Assembly (NCBI RefSeq): GCF_012516375.2
Contig: NZ_CP051204.2
Span: 7,708,501-7,772,500 of the forward strand
Origin: Chitinophaga oryzae
Lineage (GTDB): Bacteria > Bacteroidota > Bacteroidia > Chitinophagales > Chitinophagaceae
Length of the DNA: 64,000 bases
Direction: 5' to 3'
Shown here: piece after piece, positions 42,558 through 51,063 of the stretch
Numbering within the stretch: position 1 is the first letter of the stretch
How the letters are laid out: each line of letters begins with the position of its first letter
Position numbers and translations under genes: made by a program
The notes under the pieces: generated by a model
The model's database searches: none
The model's input: only the letters and a program-made list of their open reading frames with translations
What the model was told of the DNA's origin: nothing

Positions 42558-43412
42558 TCATCGTTGTCGCTGCAACGCTGTTATTTGCGCCTGCTGCGCA
42601 TCCAGTTGTTTCTTCAGTGAAATAATATACAGGGAAAGTTCTTCCACTTTCTCCATCAGGATTTTATTCATATCACCCAGGTCTACACCGTTGCTTTTTA
42701 CTTCTTCAGCAGAGGGTACGCCAGGCAGATGCCCCTTGCTGGTTACATACCGCTCCAGTTCTTCAATAGAGGGAAGTTTATAATCGGGCAGAAATACATA
42801 ATCTGCCCAGCTCTCCTGCGTTACTTTAACTCTTCGGGCGCCGATGGTACCGTCAACAGCCAGTTTGTAGCCCTGCCGGTTATTCGCACCGATAACCACA
42901 TTTCCCGCTCCCGTTACCGTCATCATAGTGCCGGCTACATTCCTGAGTGTCAGTAAATTCCAGCTGGTACTAACATCATTATCAACGTACAAACCTCTCT
43001 TATCCGTATTGGCTGGTTCTGACGCCGTACCAGGCCCTAATAGCGTCACCATGCCATTGCTCCGGAAAATGCCGTTTACATCCAGTTTCTGGCCTATAGA
43101 GACGGTACCGATACCAACATTCCCATTCGGAAGTATAGTAACATCTGCATTACTTAAGGAGCCTCCCAAACGGAGGCCATTACCGGTAGCGCCATATAGT
43201 TGTGCTCCTGCGCGTGTAAGGCCGATACTGTAGGCCTGCCCACCGGTTGAGGATAGTACACCCAGGCTGAATTCGCCCCTGACGTCCAGCTGCACCGTGG
43301 GAGAATCCGTACCAATACCTACTTTTCCGGCAGGAAGCGGGAAGATGTTTTTTTGAGCATAGGTGTTAACACATGTGATTAACAACGGGCCAAACAAATG
43401 AATAAATTTCAT
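42558..43412 (-). CDS. Secreted tail-fibre-like repeat protein
   Basis: A 284-residue protein with a signal peptide (MKFIHLFGPLLITCVNTYAQ). Repeated short beta motifs follow: GKVGIGTDSPTVQLDVRGEF, GNVGIGTVSIGQKLDVNGIF and GNVVIGANNRQGYKLAVDGT. The C-terminal part, YVFLPDYKLPSIEELERYVT SKGHLPGVPSAEEVKSNGV, ends in a coiled coil (MEKVEELSLYIISLKKQLDA QQAQITALQ). This layout is common in Bacteroidota proteins resembling phage tail-fibre shafts with a trimerising coiled coil, and is probably secreted or surface exposed. No phage genes adjoin it. It is convergent with the ankyrin gene and downstream of the SusD-like_2 gene on the same strand but separated by 328 bases. Confidence 0.85.
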   Translation of the reverse strand: MKFIHLFGPLLITCVNTYAQKNIFPLPAGKVGIGTDSPTVQLDVRGEFSLGVLSSTGGQAYSIGLTRAGAQLYGATGNGLRLGGSLSNADVTILPNGNVGIGTVSIGQKLDVNGIFRSNGMVTLLGPGTASEPANTDKRGLYVDNDVSTSWNLLTLRNVAGTMMTVTGAGNVVIGANNRQGYKLAVDGTIGARRVKVTQESWADYVFLPDYKLPSIEELERYVTSKGHLPGVPSAEEVKSNGVDLGDMNKILMEKVEELSLYIISLKKQLDAQQAQITALQRQR

Positions 43413-43469
43413 AGGTCAATTTGATTTCACGAGAAACTAAAAGTAGGTATTTTTTAAATTCCGTACAAT

Positions 43470-43586
43470 TTAGACTAAACGTATTTCGATATCATATATC
43501 AGCATCAGTTCATTAATGAGGCTCTCCTGTATGAACTCAGATTGATCTTTTGGAGTATACACGCGTACAACACGTTCAGGCTTCAT
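43470..43586 (-). CDS. Possible small protein or truncated DUF2007-like gene
   Basis: A 38-codon frame from ATG at 43586 to TAA at 43470. It begins MKPERVVRVYTPKDQSEFIQ and ends with YDIEIRLV, a strand-helix-strand pattern reminiscent of the start of small DUF2007-like proteins, which normally continue for 30-60 more residues. It is too short to call with confidence. The preceding hairpin at 43604-43621 separates it from the SusD gene. Confidence 0.35.
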   Translation of the reverse strand: MKPERVVRVYTPKDQSEFIQESLINELMLIYDIEIRLV

Positions 43587-43603
43587 TATATTTCAAAAAG
43601 CAA

Positions 43604-43621
43604 GGCCGCAGGAATGCGGCC
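43604..43621 (-). terminator. Hairpin downstream of the SusC/SusD-like_2 operon
   Basis: GGCCGCA GGAA TGCGGCC is a perfect 7-base stem with a 4-base loop, with an A/T-rich stretch on the minus-strand 3' side. It lies 120 bases past the SusD stop. Confidence 0.65.
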
Positions 43622-43740
43622 CTATCTTTTGTCATCATCTATTACTTAAACTCATGACAGGATTTACCGGCCTGCCAGAAGATCTTGTTTTTTTATATGC
43701 ATGTTTTTTGAAAATCCTCCTGCATATGTTTTAAAGGTTA

Positions 43741-45726
43741 CTATTCCAATGCATTTTTCCATTTGATAGTTCGGCCGGTAAACCATACCGGGAGGTCCGG
43801 ATTGTTAGAGGCGCTGATAATTGACCAACCTTCCGGATCAGATGCCTGGATACTGCTTGGATAAGTCATTCTTTCTTTCCATTTGAATCTTTCATACACG
43901 GAAGCCGGGTTGGTGCCCAGGTATTTAATTAACCGGCGCGCAGCGGTATATGGCACCTCGAAGTTCAACATATTATAGTGCAACTGAAGCTGATTAAAAA
44001 TTGCCTGCACTTGTTGTGTACTTGACATAGCGTCAAATTTCTGCGCTGCATTTTCCGCATATACATTGGCATTGTATTCCATGGCAGGTTTGGCATTGAT
44101 CCTGGAATCATCCATCGTTGTTGGCATGGCCGGCAAAGTGGTCTTTGAATACTGATTTGAGTTGTTCAGTTCGTACCAATATTTGCAGGATAGGATAATC
44201 GCGTTCTTATAGTGATCGCGGGCGGCGCCATTCAATTGCCCGAGGCCTCTTACTGCGGCTTCAGCCAATGAAAGCTCTGTTTCAACCGCATGAATGGTCG
44301 GATATTTCAGGGCAAAGTTAAACTGAGAGCGTACGTTGTACTCGGCAACGAGGTTGTTTTCAGTACCTACGTTCCAACCATTGTCATCATAATTGGCAGC
44401 TCTGCTGCGGAGTGTATTTAACAGGAATGCTTCACGTTTGCTCAGATCCGCTTTGGATGCTGCATCCAACACGATTGACTGGCTATTGTTTACGCCATAA
44501 TAAAATGTCGTCTTTGAAATATCAGTCAGGATAGGATCATTGATATAGAGGCCACGCAAAACTTTATTTAAATAGCTGTTGGGATCAGTATTTCCATCCC
44601 ATTTTGTGTCAACTCCCAGGTACCTGCCTTTCCAGTCCGGAGCGAAAATGTAGGCAACACGGGGGTCAACAGTGCCATCCAACAAACCGGTCACGGAATT
44701 ATCACCGCTAAAATAGTATAACGTTTGTCCGTTTACTATCTTGCTGCCCATGGTCGGCTGGCAATACATCACATCCTGCAGGAATTTTTTTCCGGCACGG
44801 CAGTCATCCGCCCTCTCCCTGTACGCGCGGGTAATACCTAATTCATTACAAATACGGTTAAGTGCAATAACGGCTATGTCGGCCACACCAGCCACATCGT
44901 TGTAGTCGGTCAGCAAAGGCTTACCTTGCAGTTCGGTAAGCACCTGCCTTGTAAGAGCAGGTAACACTTCGCTTACATTCATTGCACAGCGCAGCCTCAA
45001 TGAATTAATATACTTCCGCCATTTTAAAATATTTCCGCCGAAAAGGATGTCCTGCTGGTTAAAGGATGCCTGTTCTGTAGTGGTAAGCGTCAGCTTCGTC
45101 AACACGTCTTCAGCAACTTTAAAGTCACTGATGATTTTCGGATAGATGTCCGATTGGCCCAGGTACTTTGCCTTAATGCCGTCAAGTCCGCCTGCTGAAC
45201 CTGTCTCTATGTAGGGAATCTTGTCGTACATGTCGGTTGCCCTTTGATAGGCATAACCTTTCAGAACATGCAGTAAAGTAATATAAAGACTATCCAGATT
45301 AGTCCGCTTAGCCTGGGGCGTCAGGTTGTACTCACGTTGTGCCCAAAGTATTGGCGTGATCCATTGGGTATTAACAAAATTAAAAACAGATTCGTTAAAA
45401 CCGCCCGTGCCCCAGTCATGCTCAACATCTGCAAGCGTATGGGTACTTCCTTCCGTGGTAACATTATAAATCTGAACAGCATTTGCCATAATCCTGTCCC
45501 CGCTTCTTACCTGGTGATAAACAGAACCATAATCACCACTAAGAAAGAAGCCCTGGGTCAGCTGAGAAGTAAAGAACCCGGCGATAACGCTTACTCCCGA
45601 CTTATCAGCCATGTCTTTTGAATATCCATCAGGATTCTGATACAGATCGTCCAGTTTCTTCTTACACGCTACAGAAGACAGTAACAACGTAAGTAAGAAA
45701 AATGATTTTACATGTATATATTTCAT
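43741..45726 (-). CDS. SusD-like_2-type lipoprotein
   Basis: A 661-residue lipoprotein, long for a SusD. The signal ends in a lipobox (LLTLLLSSVAC, cysteine about residue 21) followed by KKKLDDLYQNPDGYSK. The body has the SusD-like_2 pattern: IAGFFTSQLTQGFFLSGDYG, LLHVLKGYAYQRATDMYDKI PYIE, and NILKWRKYINSLRLRCAMNV. The C-terminal half includes YPTIHAVETELSLAEAAVRG and ends YPSSIQASDPEGWSIISASN NPDLPVWFTG. It should cap the SusC encoded 11 bases upstream. Codon use is AT-richer than in the other SusD genes. No enzyme gene adjoins, so the substrate cannot be guessed. Confidence 0.9.
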   Translation of the reverse strand: MKYIHVKSFFLLTLLLSSVACKKKLDDLYQNPDGYSKDMADKSGVSVIAGFFTSQLTQGFFLSGDYGSVYHQVRSGDRIMANAVQIYNVTTEGSTHTLADVEHDWGTGGFNESVFNFVNTQWITPILWAQREYNLTPQAKRTNLDSLYITLLHVLKGYAYQRATDMYDKIPYIETGSAGGLDGIKAKYLGQSDIYPKIISDFKVAEDVLTKLTLTTTEQASFNQQDILFGGNILKWRKYINSLRLRCAMNVSEVLPALTRQVLTELQGKPLLTDYNDVAGVADIAVIALNRICNELGITRAYRERADDCRAGKKFLQDVMYCQPTMGSKIVNGQTLYYFSGDNSVTGLLDGTVDPRVAYIFAPDWKGRYLGVDTKWDGNTDPNSYLNKVLRGLYINDPILTDISKTTFYYGVNNSQSIVLDAASKADLSKREAFLLNTLRSRAANYDDNGWNVGTENNLVAEYNVRSQFNFALKYPTIHAVETELSLAEAAVRGLGQLNGAARDHYKNAIILSCKYWYELNNSNQYSKTTLPAMPTTMDDSRINAKPAMEYNANVYAENAAQKFDAMSSTQQVQAIFNQLQLHYNMLNFEVPYTAARRLIKYLGTNPASVYERFKWKERMTYPSSIQASDPEGWSIISASNNPDLPVWFTGRTIKWKNALE

Positions 45727-45737
45727 CTTAGTTGTTT

Positions 45738-48700
45738 TTAGAATTTAGTTTTGATAGAAATACCTATTGAACGCTGTGAGGGCAAGGCAGTTGTTCCGTA
45801 GGAACCTACGCCCCACCCGGTTCCATTAGTTGATTCAGGTACTGAATTGGGTGCGGCTTTATAGAGGTAACCCACATTGTTGGCAAAAACTGATATCACC
45901 AGGCTGCTCATGCGGACCTTCCTGGAAAGATTTGAGTTCACCGTGTAATCGATAGCTATATTACGCAGTGCAACGTAATCGCTTTTAAAGATCCTGTCTT
46001 CAGGGAAGAAGCCATTTGAGAAATAAGAGTCATAGTAATAGTTATCAGCCGAAACCACTTTGGTGTTCGTTTTACCGTCAGTGCTAACACCGTCCAATAT
46101 TACACCATCATGAAAAGTGGGTCCGCCATTAGGGTTTGTGCCTGCCACTTTTTTGGAATTGGCATCTAAATAATACGCAGCGCCGCCATGTGCCTCATCC
46201 CTGTATTTCAATGTTTCGTTTAACGCTCCGGCAGCCATCATATAGGTCTCTGAACCGGACAGGAAAGTAGCGCCAAACTGGTAATCTATATTTGCGATAA
46301 GGCGAATACCTTTATAGGAAAAAGAAGTGAAAAAACCGCCTGTCACATCAGGAATAGTTTTGCCGATCAACTTCGCCGTGCTCTTATAATCATAGGCTGA
46401 TCCGGCAGCATTTACAACTCTTTTTCCATTATTCGGATCATTCGCATCATTGGGATTGTTATAGGTGTAGGTTGACTTGGTCAGGTAAAGCTGGCCATAT
46501 TCTTCACCAACATTTGCTACTGCATTCACTGCGCCGAAGGCATTCCATAAGGTGAGCGATTGCAGTTTACCATCCAGTTTTTCAACATATGTTTTACCGT
46601 GCGCAAACATCAGGTTCACATCCCATTCAAAGTCTTTCGTTAAAATGGGTTTTGTTTTAATCGCCAGCTCCCATCCTTTGTTCATCACATTACCGGCGTT
46701 CATCCTCACATTTTTAACGCCCATTCCCGGAGGGGCAGCTACCGCCATGATCTGGTCGTAGATATTTGACTTGTAATAGGAGAAATCCACCCCAATCCTT
46801 CTGTTTTGGAGCAGGTATGTTTCAAAACCAACTTCGAATTCGCGTTTACGCTCAGGTTTCAAATTGGGCTGACCGTTGGTGCCCATAGGAGGAAGGTCGG
46901 CCGGAGGAGTAAGCACATAACCGCCACCGGTCTGAGAAGTAGAATAGTTCACGTTGCTGAAATAGCGCGGTCCGGGACGTCCCACATCGGCCCATGACGC
47001 CCTAACCTTGGCATAATCAAATACTGCCGGCAGTTTCAGGCTTTCACTCAGGATCCATGCCGCACTTATGCCAGGGTAGAAATAGCTATTCTGGTTTGGA
47101 GGTAAGATGGACGACCAGTCTTGCCTTGCCTGTGCCTCTATATATACCTGGTTTCTCCATGCCAGCTGCGCCGATCCCAGTAAGCTGTATAAGATATCCT
47201 GCCCGTTTGTAAACTGGTACTGGGGCTGCACACCTAATGGCAAATTATTAAATGAGAAATAGTTAGGGATAACCAGCTGTCCATACCCATTCACAGATGC
47301 ACCTTTCCCTTCTGTATAATTTTTCCTGATCACGCCACCCACAAAACCAGACAAATCAAAATCGCTGTTAATTTTGGTATTGAAGTTAAGCATGCCCTGG
47401 CCATAGGTGTTCTTATAGGTATTAGTTACATCACTGTACATGAAACCACTATTAGGTCCAATTAACTGCGGATCCAATAATTTACCCTTATACTCATTTC
47501 TCTCGGTACTATAATCTATGCCGCCCATTAATGTGGCACTAAATATATTGGTGAGTTTTATGTCGGCAGATAAAGACTGGATATTGTGCAATCTTGTAAA
47601 GGTAGACTGATTCTGGAGCTGGTCCCATAGATAGCCTACCACTCCTTTCCTGCCATTGGAAATTAAATTTCTAAGGCTTGGATTGGCGAAGTAATTATAG
47701 CCGTCAGGTGTCAGCATATGCGACTTTAGCAAGCCTACATTGATGTCAGCGCTAAATGCCCCGATCTCTGCCTGCTGACCTTCCCCGTTCATGGTGCTCA
47801 GGTTGGCAGCATTTACGTTTTTGGAGATATAAAAGTTGCCGGTATATTTAAGGGTGATGTTATTGTTTAACTTATACGACGAGTTCAGGCTGAAAGTATT
47901 TTTGTCGTAATCTGAACCTGGCCTGATGGGGGTCATACTTAAATTAGTGTATGAAAAACGGATCTGTCCCTGGTCGTTTCCTCCGCTTAAAGCCACATTG
48001 GTTGTATTCTGATGCCCGGTTTGGTAAAGATCATTGTAGATATTTCTGGTTTGGGCCTGCCATGGTCTTTCCACGCCATCCCACCACAATAGCTTCACGC
48101 TTGGATCAAACCTTGGTCCAAAGGCAGCAGCTCCGAAACCATCTCCTAATGTAGTTGCCAGTGCTCTCTTTCCGTTTGCATCAATATAATATCCCTGGGC
48201 GTCATTCCTTGAGTTGCTGGGACTGGAGCCTGTGCCATATTCATTTTGTAATTTAGGAAGGAAGGCCGCCCTGTCCCATGAAGTTGTAAAAGAAGCCGCC
48301 ACGCCCAGCCCTTTGCCTTTAGCGCCGCTTTTAGTGGTAATCAACAGCACCCCATTGGCGCCTTCACTACCATATAGTACGGATGCTTTCGCTCCTTTCA
48401 AAATTTCCATAGAGGCGATATCATCAGGGTTGATATCGTTAATACCAGTTCCATTATCGCGATCGGTAGCCCCGAAACCCATTTGTGTATTCTGGTCATG
48501 GATAGGAACACCATCTACAACAATAAGCGGGCGCGTTGATGAATTTTGATCAAACGATACCGCGTTACGAATATTGATTTTCATTCCGGCAGAAGGGCCG
48601 GCTGCCGTAGCGGCCACCTGTACGCCGGGAGCGGCCCCGTAGAGCGCCTGTAAGGCGTTGGTAGGCGTGCCGCTGGCCATGATTCTGTCATTATCGATTT

Positions 48701-49076
48701 TGGACACCGCATATCCTAAAGCTTTAGATTGCTTTTTGATACCCAGGGCTGTAACAACTACCTCATCAGCGCTCCGGACACTGGCCACCAGTGTTATCTG
48801 CATGGAAGGCGTGGCCGGCAGCTCCTGGGTGACAAACCCAACATAAGAAATAACCAGCTTTGCATTTGGTTGTACATTGATGGTAAAGTGACCATCTTTA
48901 CCGGAAGGCGCCCAATTGGAGGTACCTTTTTCACTCACGGTGGCTCCCGCAAGAACATTGCCGGTGGCATCTTTGATCGTACCTGAAACCGCCATTTTTC
49001 CTTGCCCATAGGCAAACATGCTTCCTATGCAAAAGAGCATAAAAAGCAAAAGACATCTTTTGGTTGACTGCATCAT
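45738..49076 (-). CDS. SusC/RagA-family TonB-linked outer-membrane receptor
   Basis: A 1112-residue SusC with a signal peptide (LLLFMLFCIGSMFAYGQ), a CarboxypepD_reg domain (MAVSGTIKDATGNVLAGATV) and a plug with DEVVVTALGIKKQSKALGYA, AGMKINIRNAVSFD and YGSEGANGVLLITTKSGAKG. The barrel ends SQRSIGISIKTKF. There is no STN domain and no sigma/FecR pair adjacent. The start can be the Met at 49076 or 49073. It forms an operon with the SusD-like_2 gene (11 bases). A TAnnTTTG-type -7 element (TATGTTTG) lies upstream on the minus strand, within a 1.35-kb non-coding region. Base composition looks AT-rich compared with the other SusC genes. Confidence 0.95.
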   Translation of the reverse strand: MMQSTKRCLLLFMLFCIGSMFAYGQGKMAVSGTIKDATGNVLAGATVSEKGTSNWAPSGKDGHFTINVQPNAKLVISYVGFVTQELPATPSMQITLVASVRSADEVVVTALGIKKQSKALGYAVSKIDNDRIMASGTPTNALQALYGAAPGVQVAATAAGPSAGMKINIRNAVSFDQNSSTRPLIVVDGVPIHDQNTQMGFGATDRDNGTGINDINPDDIASMEILKGAKASVLYGSEGANGVLLITTKSGAKGKGLGVAASFTTSWDRAAFLPKLQNEYGTGSSPSNSRNDAQGYYIDANGKRALATTLGDGFGAAAFGPRFDPSVKLLWWDGVERPWQAQTRNIYNDLYQTGHQNTTNVALSGGNDQGQIRFSYTNLSMTPIRPGSDYDKNTFSLNSSYKLNNNITLKYTGNFYISKNVNAANLSTMNGEGQQAEIGAFSADINVGLLKSHMLTPDGYNYFANPSLRNLISNGRKGVVGYLWDQLQNQSTFTRLHNIQSLSADIKLTNIFSATLMGGIDYSTERNEYKGKLLDPQLIGPNSGFMYSDVTNTYKNTYGQGMLNFNTKINSDFDLSGFVGGVIRKNYTEGKGASVNGYGQLVIPNYFSFNNLPLGVQPQYQFTNGQDILYSLLGSAQLAWRNQVYIEAQARQDWSSILPPNQNSYFYPGISAAWILSESLKLPAVFDYAKVRASWADVGRPGPRYFSNVNYSTSQTGGGYVLTPPADLPPMGTNGQPNLKPERKREFEVGFETYLLQNRRIGVDFSYYKSNIYDQIMAVAAPPGMGVKNVRMNAGNVMNKGWELAIKTKPILTKDFEWDVNLMFAHGKTYVEKLDGKLQSLTLWNAFGAVNAVANVGEEYGQLYLTKSTYTYNNPNDANDPNNGKRVVNAAGSAYDYKSTAKLIGKTIPDVTGGFFTSFSYKGIRLIANIDYQFGATFLSGSETYMMAAGALNETLKYRDEAHGGAAYYLDANSKKVAGTNPNGGPTFHDGVILDGVSTDGKTNTKVVSADNYYYDSYFSNGFFPEDRIFKSDYVALRNIAIDYTVNSNLSRKVRMSSLVISVFANNVGYLYKAAPNSVPESTNGTGWGVGSYGTTALPSQRSIGISIKTKF

Positions 49077-49197
49077 TTTATTTTTTAAAATTGAATAGAA
49101 ATGGTTTTAGTGTAATGTCACGCATAGAAATCCGCTGGTAACGGGCGCCAACACCCGTTACATCAATCGGCGACTGATGTGGTCATAACCTACCTGT

Positions 49198-49205
49198 CAA
49201 ACATA
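49198..49205 (-). promoter_or_regulatory. Possible -7 element for the SusC/SusD-like_2 operon
   Basis: Minus-strand TATGTTTG matches TAnnTTTG in all fixed positions. It implies a leader of about 115 bases containing the hairpin at 49138-49161. No good -33 element was seen, so confidence is limited. Confidence 0.4.
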
Positions 49206-49697
49206 TAGTCCTGTTGACGATACCGGCAGTAGTAAGAATTAAGGGAGATAGTATTTTAATGCATCAGGCTACTGGCTTTCCCACCGGGTTAAGGCTATTC
49301 CCCACCCTCCCGGACAGTATTTAATCCCGTTGATATAGCTGGAGGTATAGGACGCTCTTTGGTGAGTCCGGTCCTCTTTTTTGGGTCCATACTTTCTTCC
49401 CCAAAGCGATAGCTATTTCGCTAATTGGCCTCCTTTGCCCATGTCCGGTTGTGTTGATTTACGGAATAAATGCGCTGTGCCCGAAAGACATTACTTACTG
49501 CTCATCAACGCTCCTTTACGATAGAAACATTTTAACGTTCATATACCTGGAATAACAAGTGATTGACAAAAACTGATTAATACTGATAATTTGGTTGATT
49601 ACTTAAAGGCAGTCCGATCTTTCAAATTCCTGTTGATCTTAGTTGAGATTATTGTTAGGAATGTAAATTGTTGTAGGTTTCTTTGCGCTGGACGAAA

Positions 49698-49731
49698 TAG
49701 TTAAACGCTCTTTAGTTAAACGTTTTAGCTA
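49698..49731. promoter_or_regulatory. Possible LacI-type operator with tandem half-site
   Basis: TAGTTAAACG occurs twice, 15 bases apart, and the second copy continues as TTTAGTTAAACGTTTTAGCT, a near-palindrome centred on ACGTT as in many LacI/PurR-family operators. It lies about 620 bases before the SusC start, which is far for direct control. Confidence 0.35.
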
Positions 49732-50425
49732 AAAAATTAAAAAAAAAGTGATTCACTTTTTTGCTTTGCTCCGATTGCTCCTTTTCTCCTTTTCCAAACC
49801 TATATAAAGTTTTTCAAGTGGCGTAATTTTCTGCCATCTTTTTTGGAAAGAGGTCAATATAGAATTGATTTTAATCAAAATAGAATCATTTAATCAGGCA
49901 CTGTCAGTAACCGGGATGGCCTTATATTAATTTTAACTATTGCCGTCACGCAATGATGCACCGGAAAAATAGTTATTTCGCTCCGGCGTTCCTTTTCCAG
50001 GGCTTTAATATATTATAGCGGGCGACAGCCGTCAAAGGCAAAGAAAGCATAACTATGAGCAAGTGCAACGAACTACCATGGCACTAAAGGAAAGGAAAAT
50101 GGCTTGCTTAGCGAGTTAGTCATACTTAGCGAAATATTACCCCTACTTTTGTAACTTGTTAAATAGGTTCTTTATAACCGTTTCATCTTCTATCTTGTGC
50201 CATCTCCATTTCTTCCTCAATATCGTTTTCTTCATAATTTCGTTCTGAACATTGAATGAAACCAAGTATCTCATTCATTTGTTCAATTTATTCATTTAAA
50301 TTTATCTGGATTTTATTTGGATTTTTTTGCAATATGTAAATGCCCGATAAACGATTTTGACATAATATCTGTTAATATAGCAATATATTAATGCTAATCT
50401 TAAACTGAGAAAAGGACCAGAAGTA

Positions 50426-50989
50426 ATGAGTAAGAAGTTTTTTGCCGTTTTATTATTTTGTACCGTTACAGCATTTGTGCATGCACAATCAATGAAAATA
50501 ACACCGAAGGATTTTGTAGATGCCAGCGATGAGTCCAAAAACTATGTCGTGTTGAATTTTGCAGGCAGATCCAGGAACGATCTCTATAAATCGGCGCTAA
50601 AATATGTGAATTCATATTATAATAAGCCTGAGAAAGTTACGACGAAAATCGAAGGCGAGCAGATCGTAATAGATGCCATGGAGCAGAAAGCTGTCTACAC
50701 CACATATCTGGCTGCTAAAACGTACTATGATTTTTATTATAAAATAACCCTGGACTTCAAGGATGGGAAAATAAGGTTTACGCCTAATTACAAATACTTT
50801 GAGTCGCCTGGTGGAATCGAATATCCGCTCAATGGCCGAAACAACTTTATGTCAAAAAATGCGCTGTACGGGGGCAGTGGCAAAGTGGCCAGGAAGAGTT
50901 TAGAGGAGGGGTTAGATGTATTCATCAATAAGTATATCGCTGAATTCTCAAAGAGCATCAACGATAGCAAGTCCGATGACAATTGGTAA
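50426..50989 (+). CDS. DUF4468 (TBP-like fold) secreted protein
   Basis: A 187-residue protein with a signal peptide (MSKKFFAVLLFCTVTAFVHA). The mature part has the DUF4468 pattern: strand FVDASDESKNYVVLNFAGRS, helix RNDLYKSALKYVNSYYN, then GEQIVIDAMEQKAVYT and YYKITLDFKDGKIRFTPNYK, with a C-terminal helix (SLEEGLDVFINKYIAEFSKS). DUF4468 domains are predicted to have a TBP-like fold and are secreted in Bacteroidota; their function is unknown. It stands alone, transcribed away from the long non-coding region, with a terminator at 51017-51039, and converges with mnmE. Confidence 0.85.
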   Translation: MSKKFFAVLLFCTVTAFVHAQSMKITPKDFVDASDESKNYVVLNFAGRSRNDLYKSALKYVNSYYNKPEKVTTKIEGEQIVIDAMEQKAVYTTYLAAKTYYDFYYKITLDFKDGKIRFTPNYKYFESPGGIEYPLNGRNNFMSKNALYGGSGKVARKSLEEGLDVFINKYIAEFSKSINDSKSDDNW

Positions 50990-51016
50990 AAAAAACACCA
51001 AATTATATAGTGAGAG

Positions 51017-51039
51017 AGCCTCCGGATGGGGGCTTTTTT
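51017..51039 (+). terminator. Terminator after the DUF4468 gene
   Basis: AGCCTCC GGAT GGGGGCT forms a 7-pair stem with one mismatch, followed by a T run. Confidence 0.75.
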
Positions 51040-51063
51040 GTTTGTAGGTTATGGTGTAAATTT

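Larger units (their letters stand above)
49077..50425. other. 1.35-kb AT-rich non-coding region upstream of SusC
   Basis: No convincing gene. Visible structure includes a hairpin at 49138-49161 (arms GTAACGGG and CCCGTTAC) in the SusC leader and a minus-strand TATGTTTG at 49198-49205. There are two direct copies of TAGTTAAACG (49698-49707 and 49713-49722); the second sits in a palindrome-like TTTAGTTAAACGTTTTAGCT. A perfect AAAAAAGTGA/TCACTTTTTT inverted repeat lies near 49742-49762, and a plus-strand TACTTTTG near 50145. Small frames at 49295-49390 and 50183-50278 are not strong enough to call. Confidence 0.6.

Noticed and set aside
42558..43412. Prophage or phage-tail cluster
   Set aside because: Only one tail-fibre-like gene with a signal peptide is present and no capsid, terminase or integrase gene is nearby.
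49295..49390. 31-codon minus-strand frame starting MDPKKRTGLTKERPIPPAIS
   Set aside because: Too short, no start signal and nothing recognisable; noted only because the region lacks other genes.
49260..49400. Possible cobalamin-type riboswitch before SusC
   Set aside because: Short GC-rich stretches (GGTGGGAAAGCC, GGGGAATAGCC) recall riboswitch fragments, but the conserved B12-box order is not there.
50302..50538. 78-codon frame on the minus strand
   Set aside because: It overlaps the signal-peptide end of the DUF4468 gene and has no conserved-looking content.
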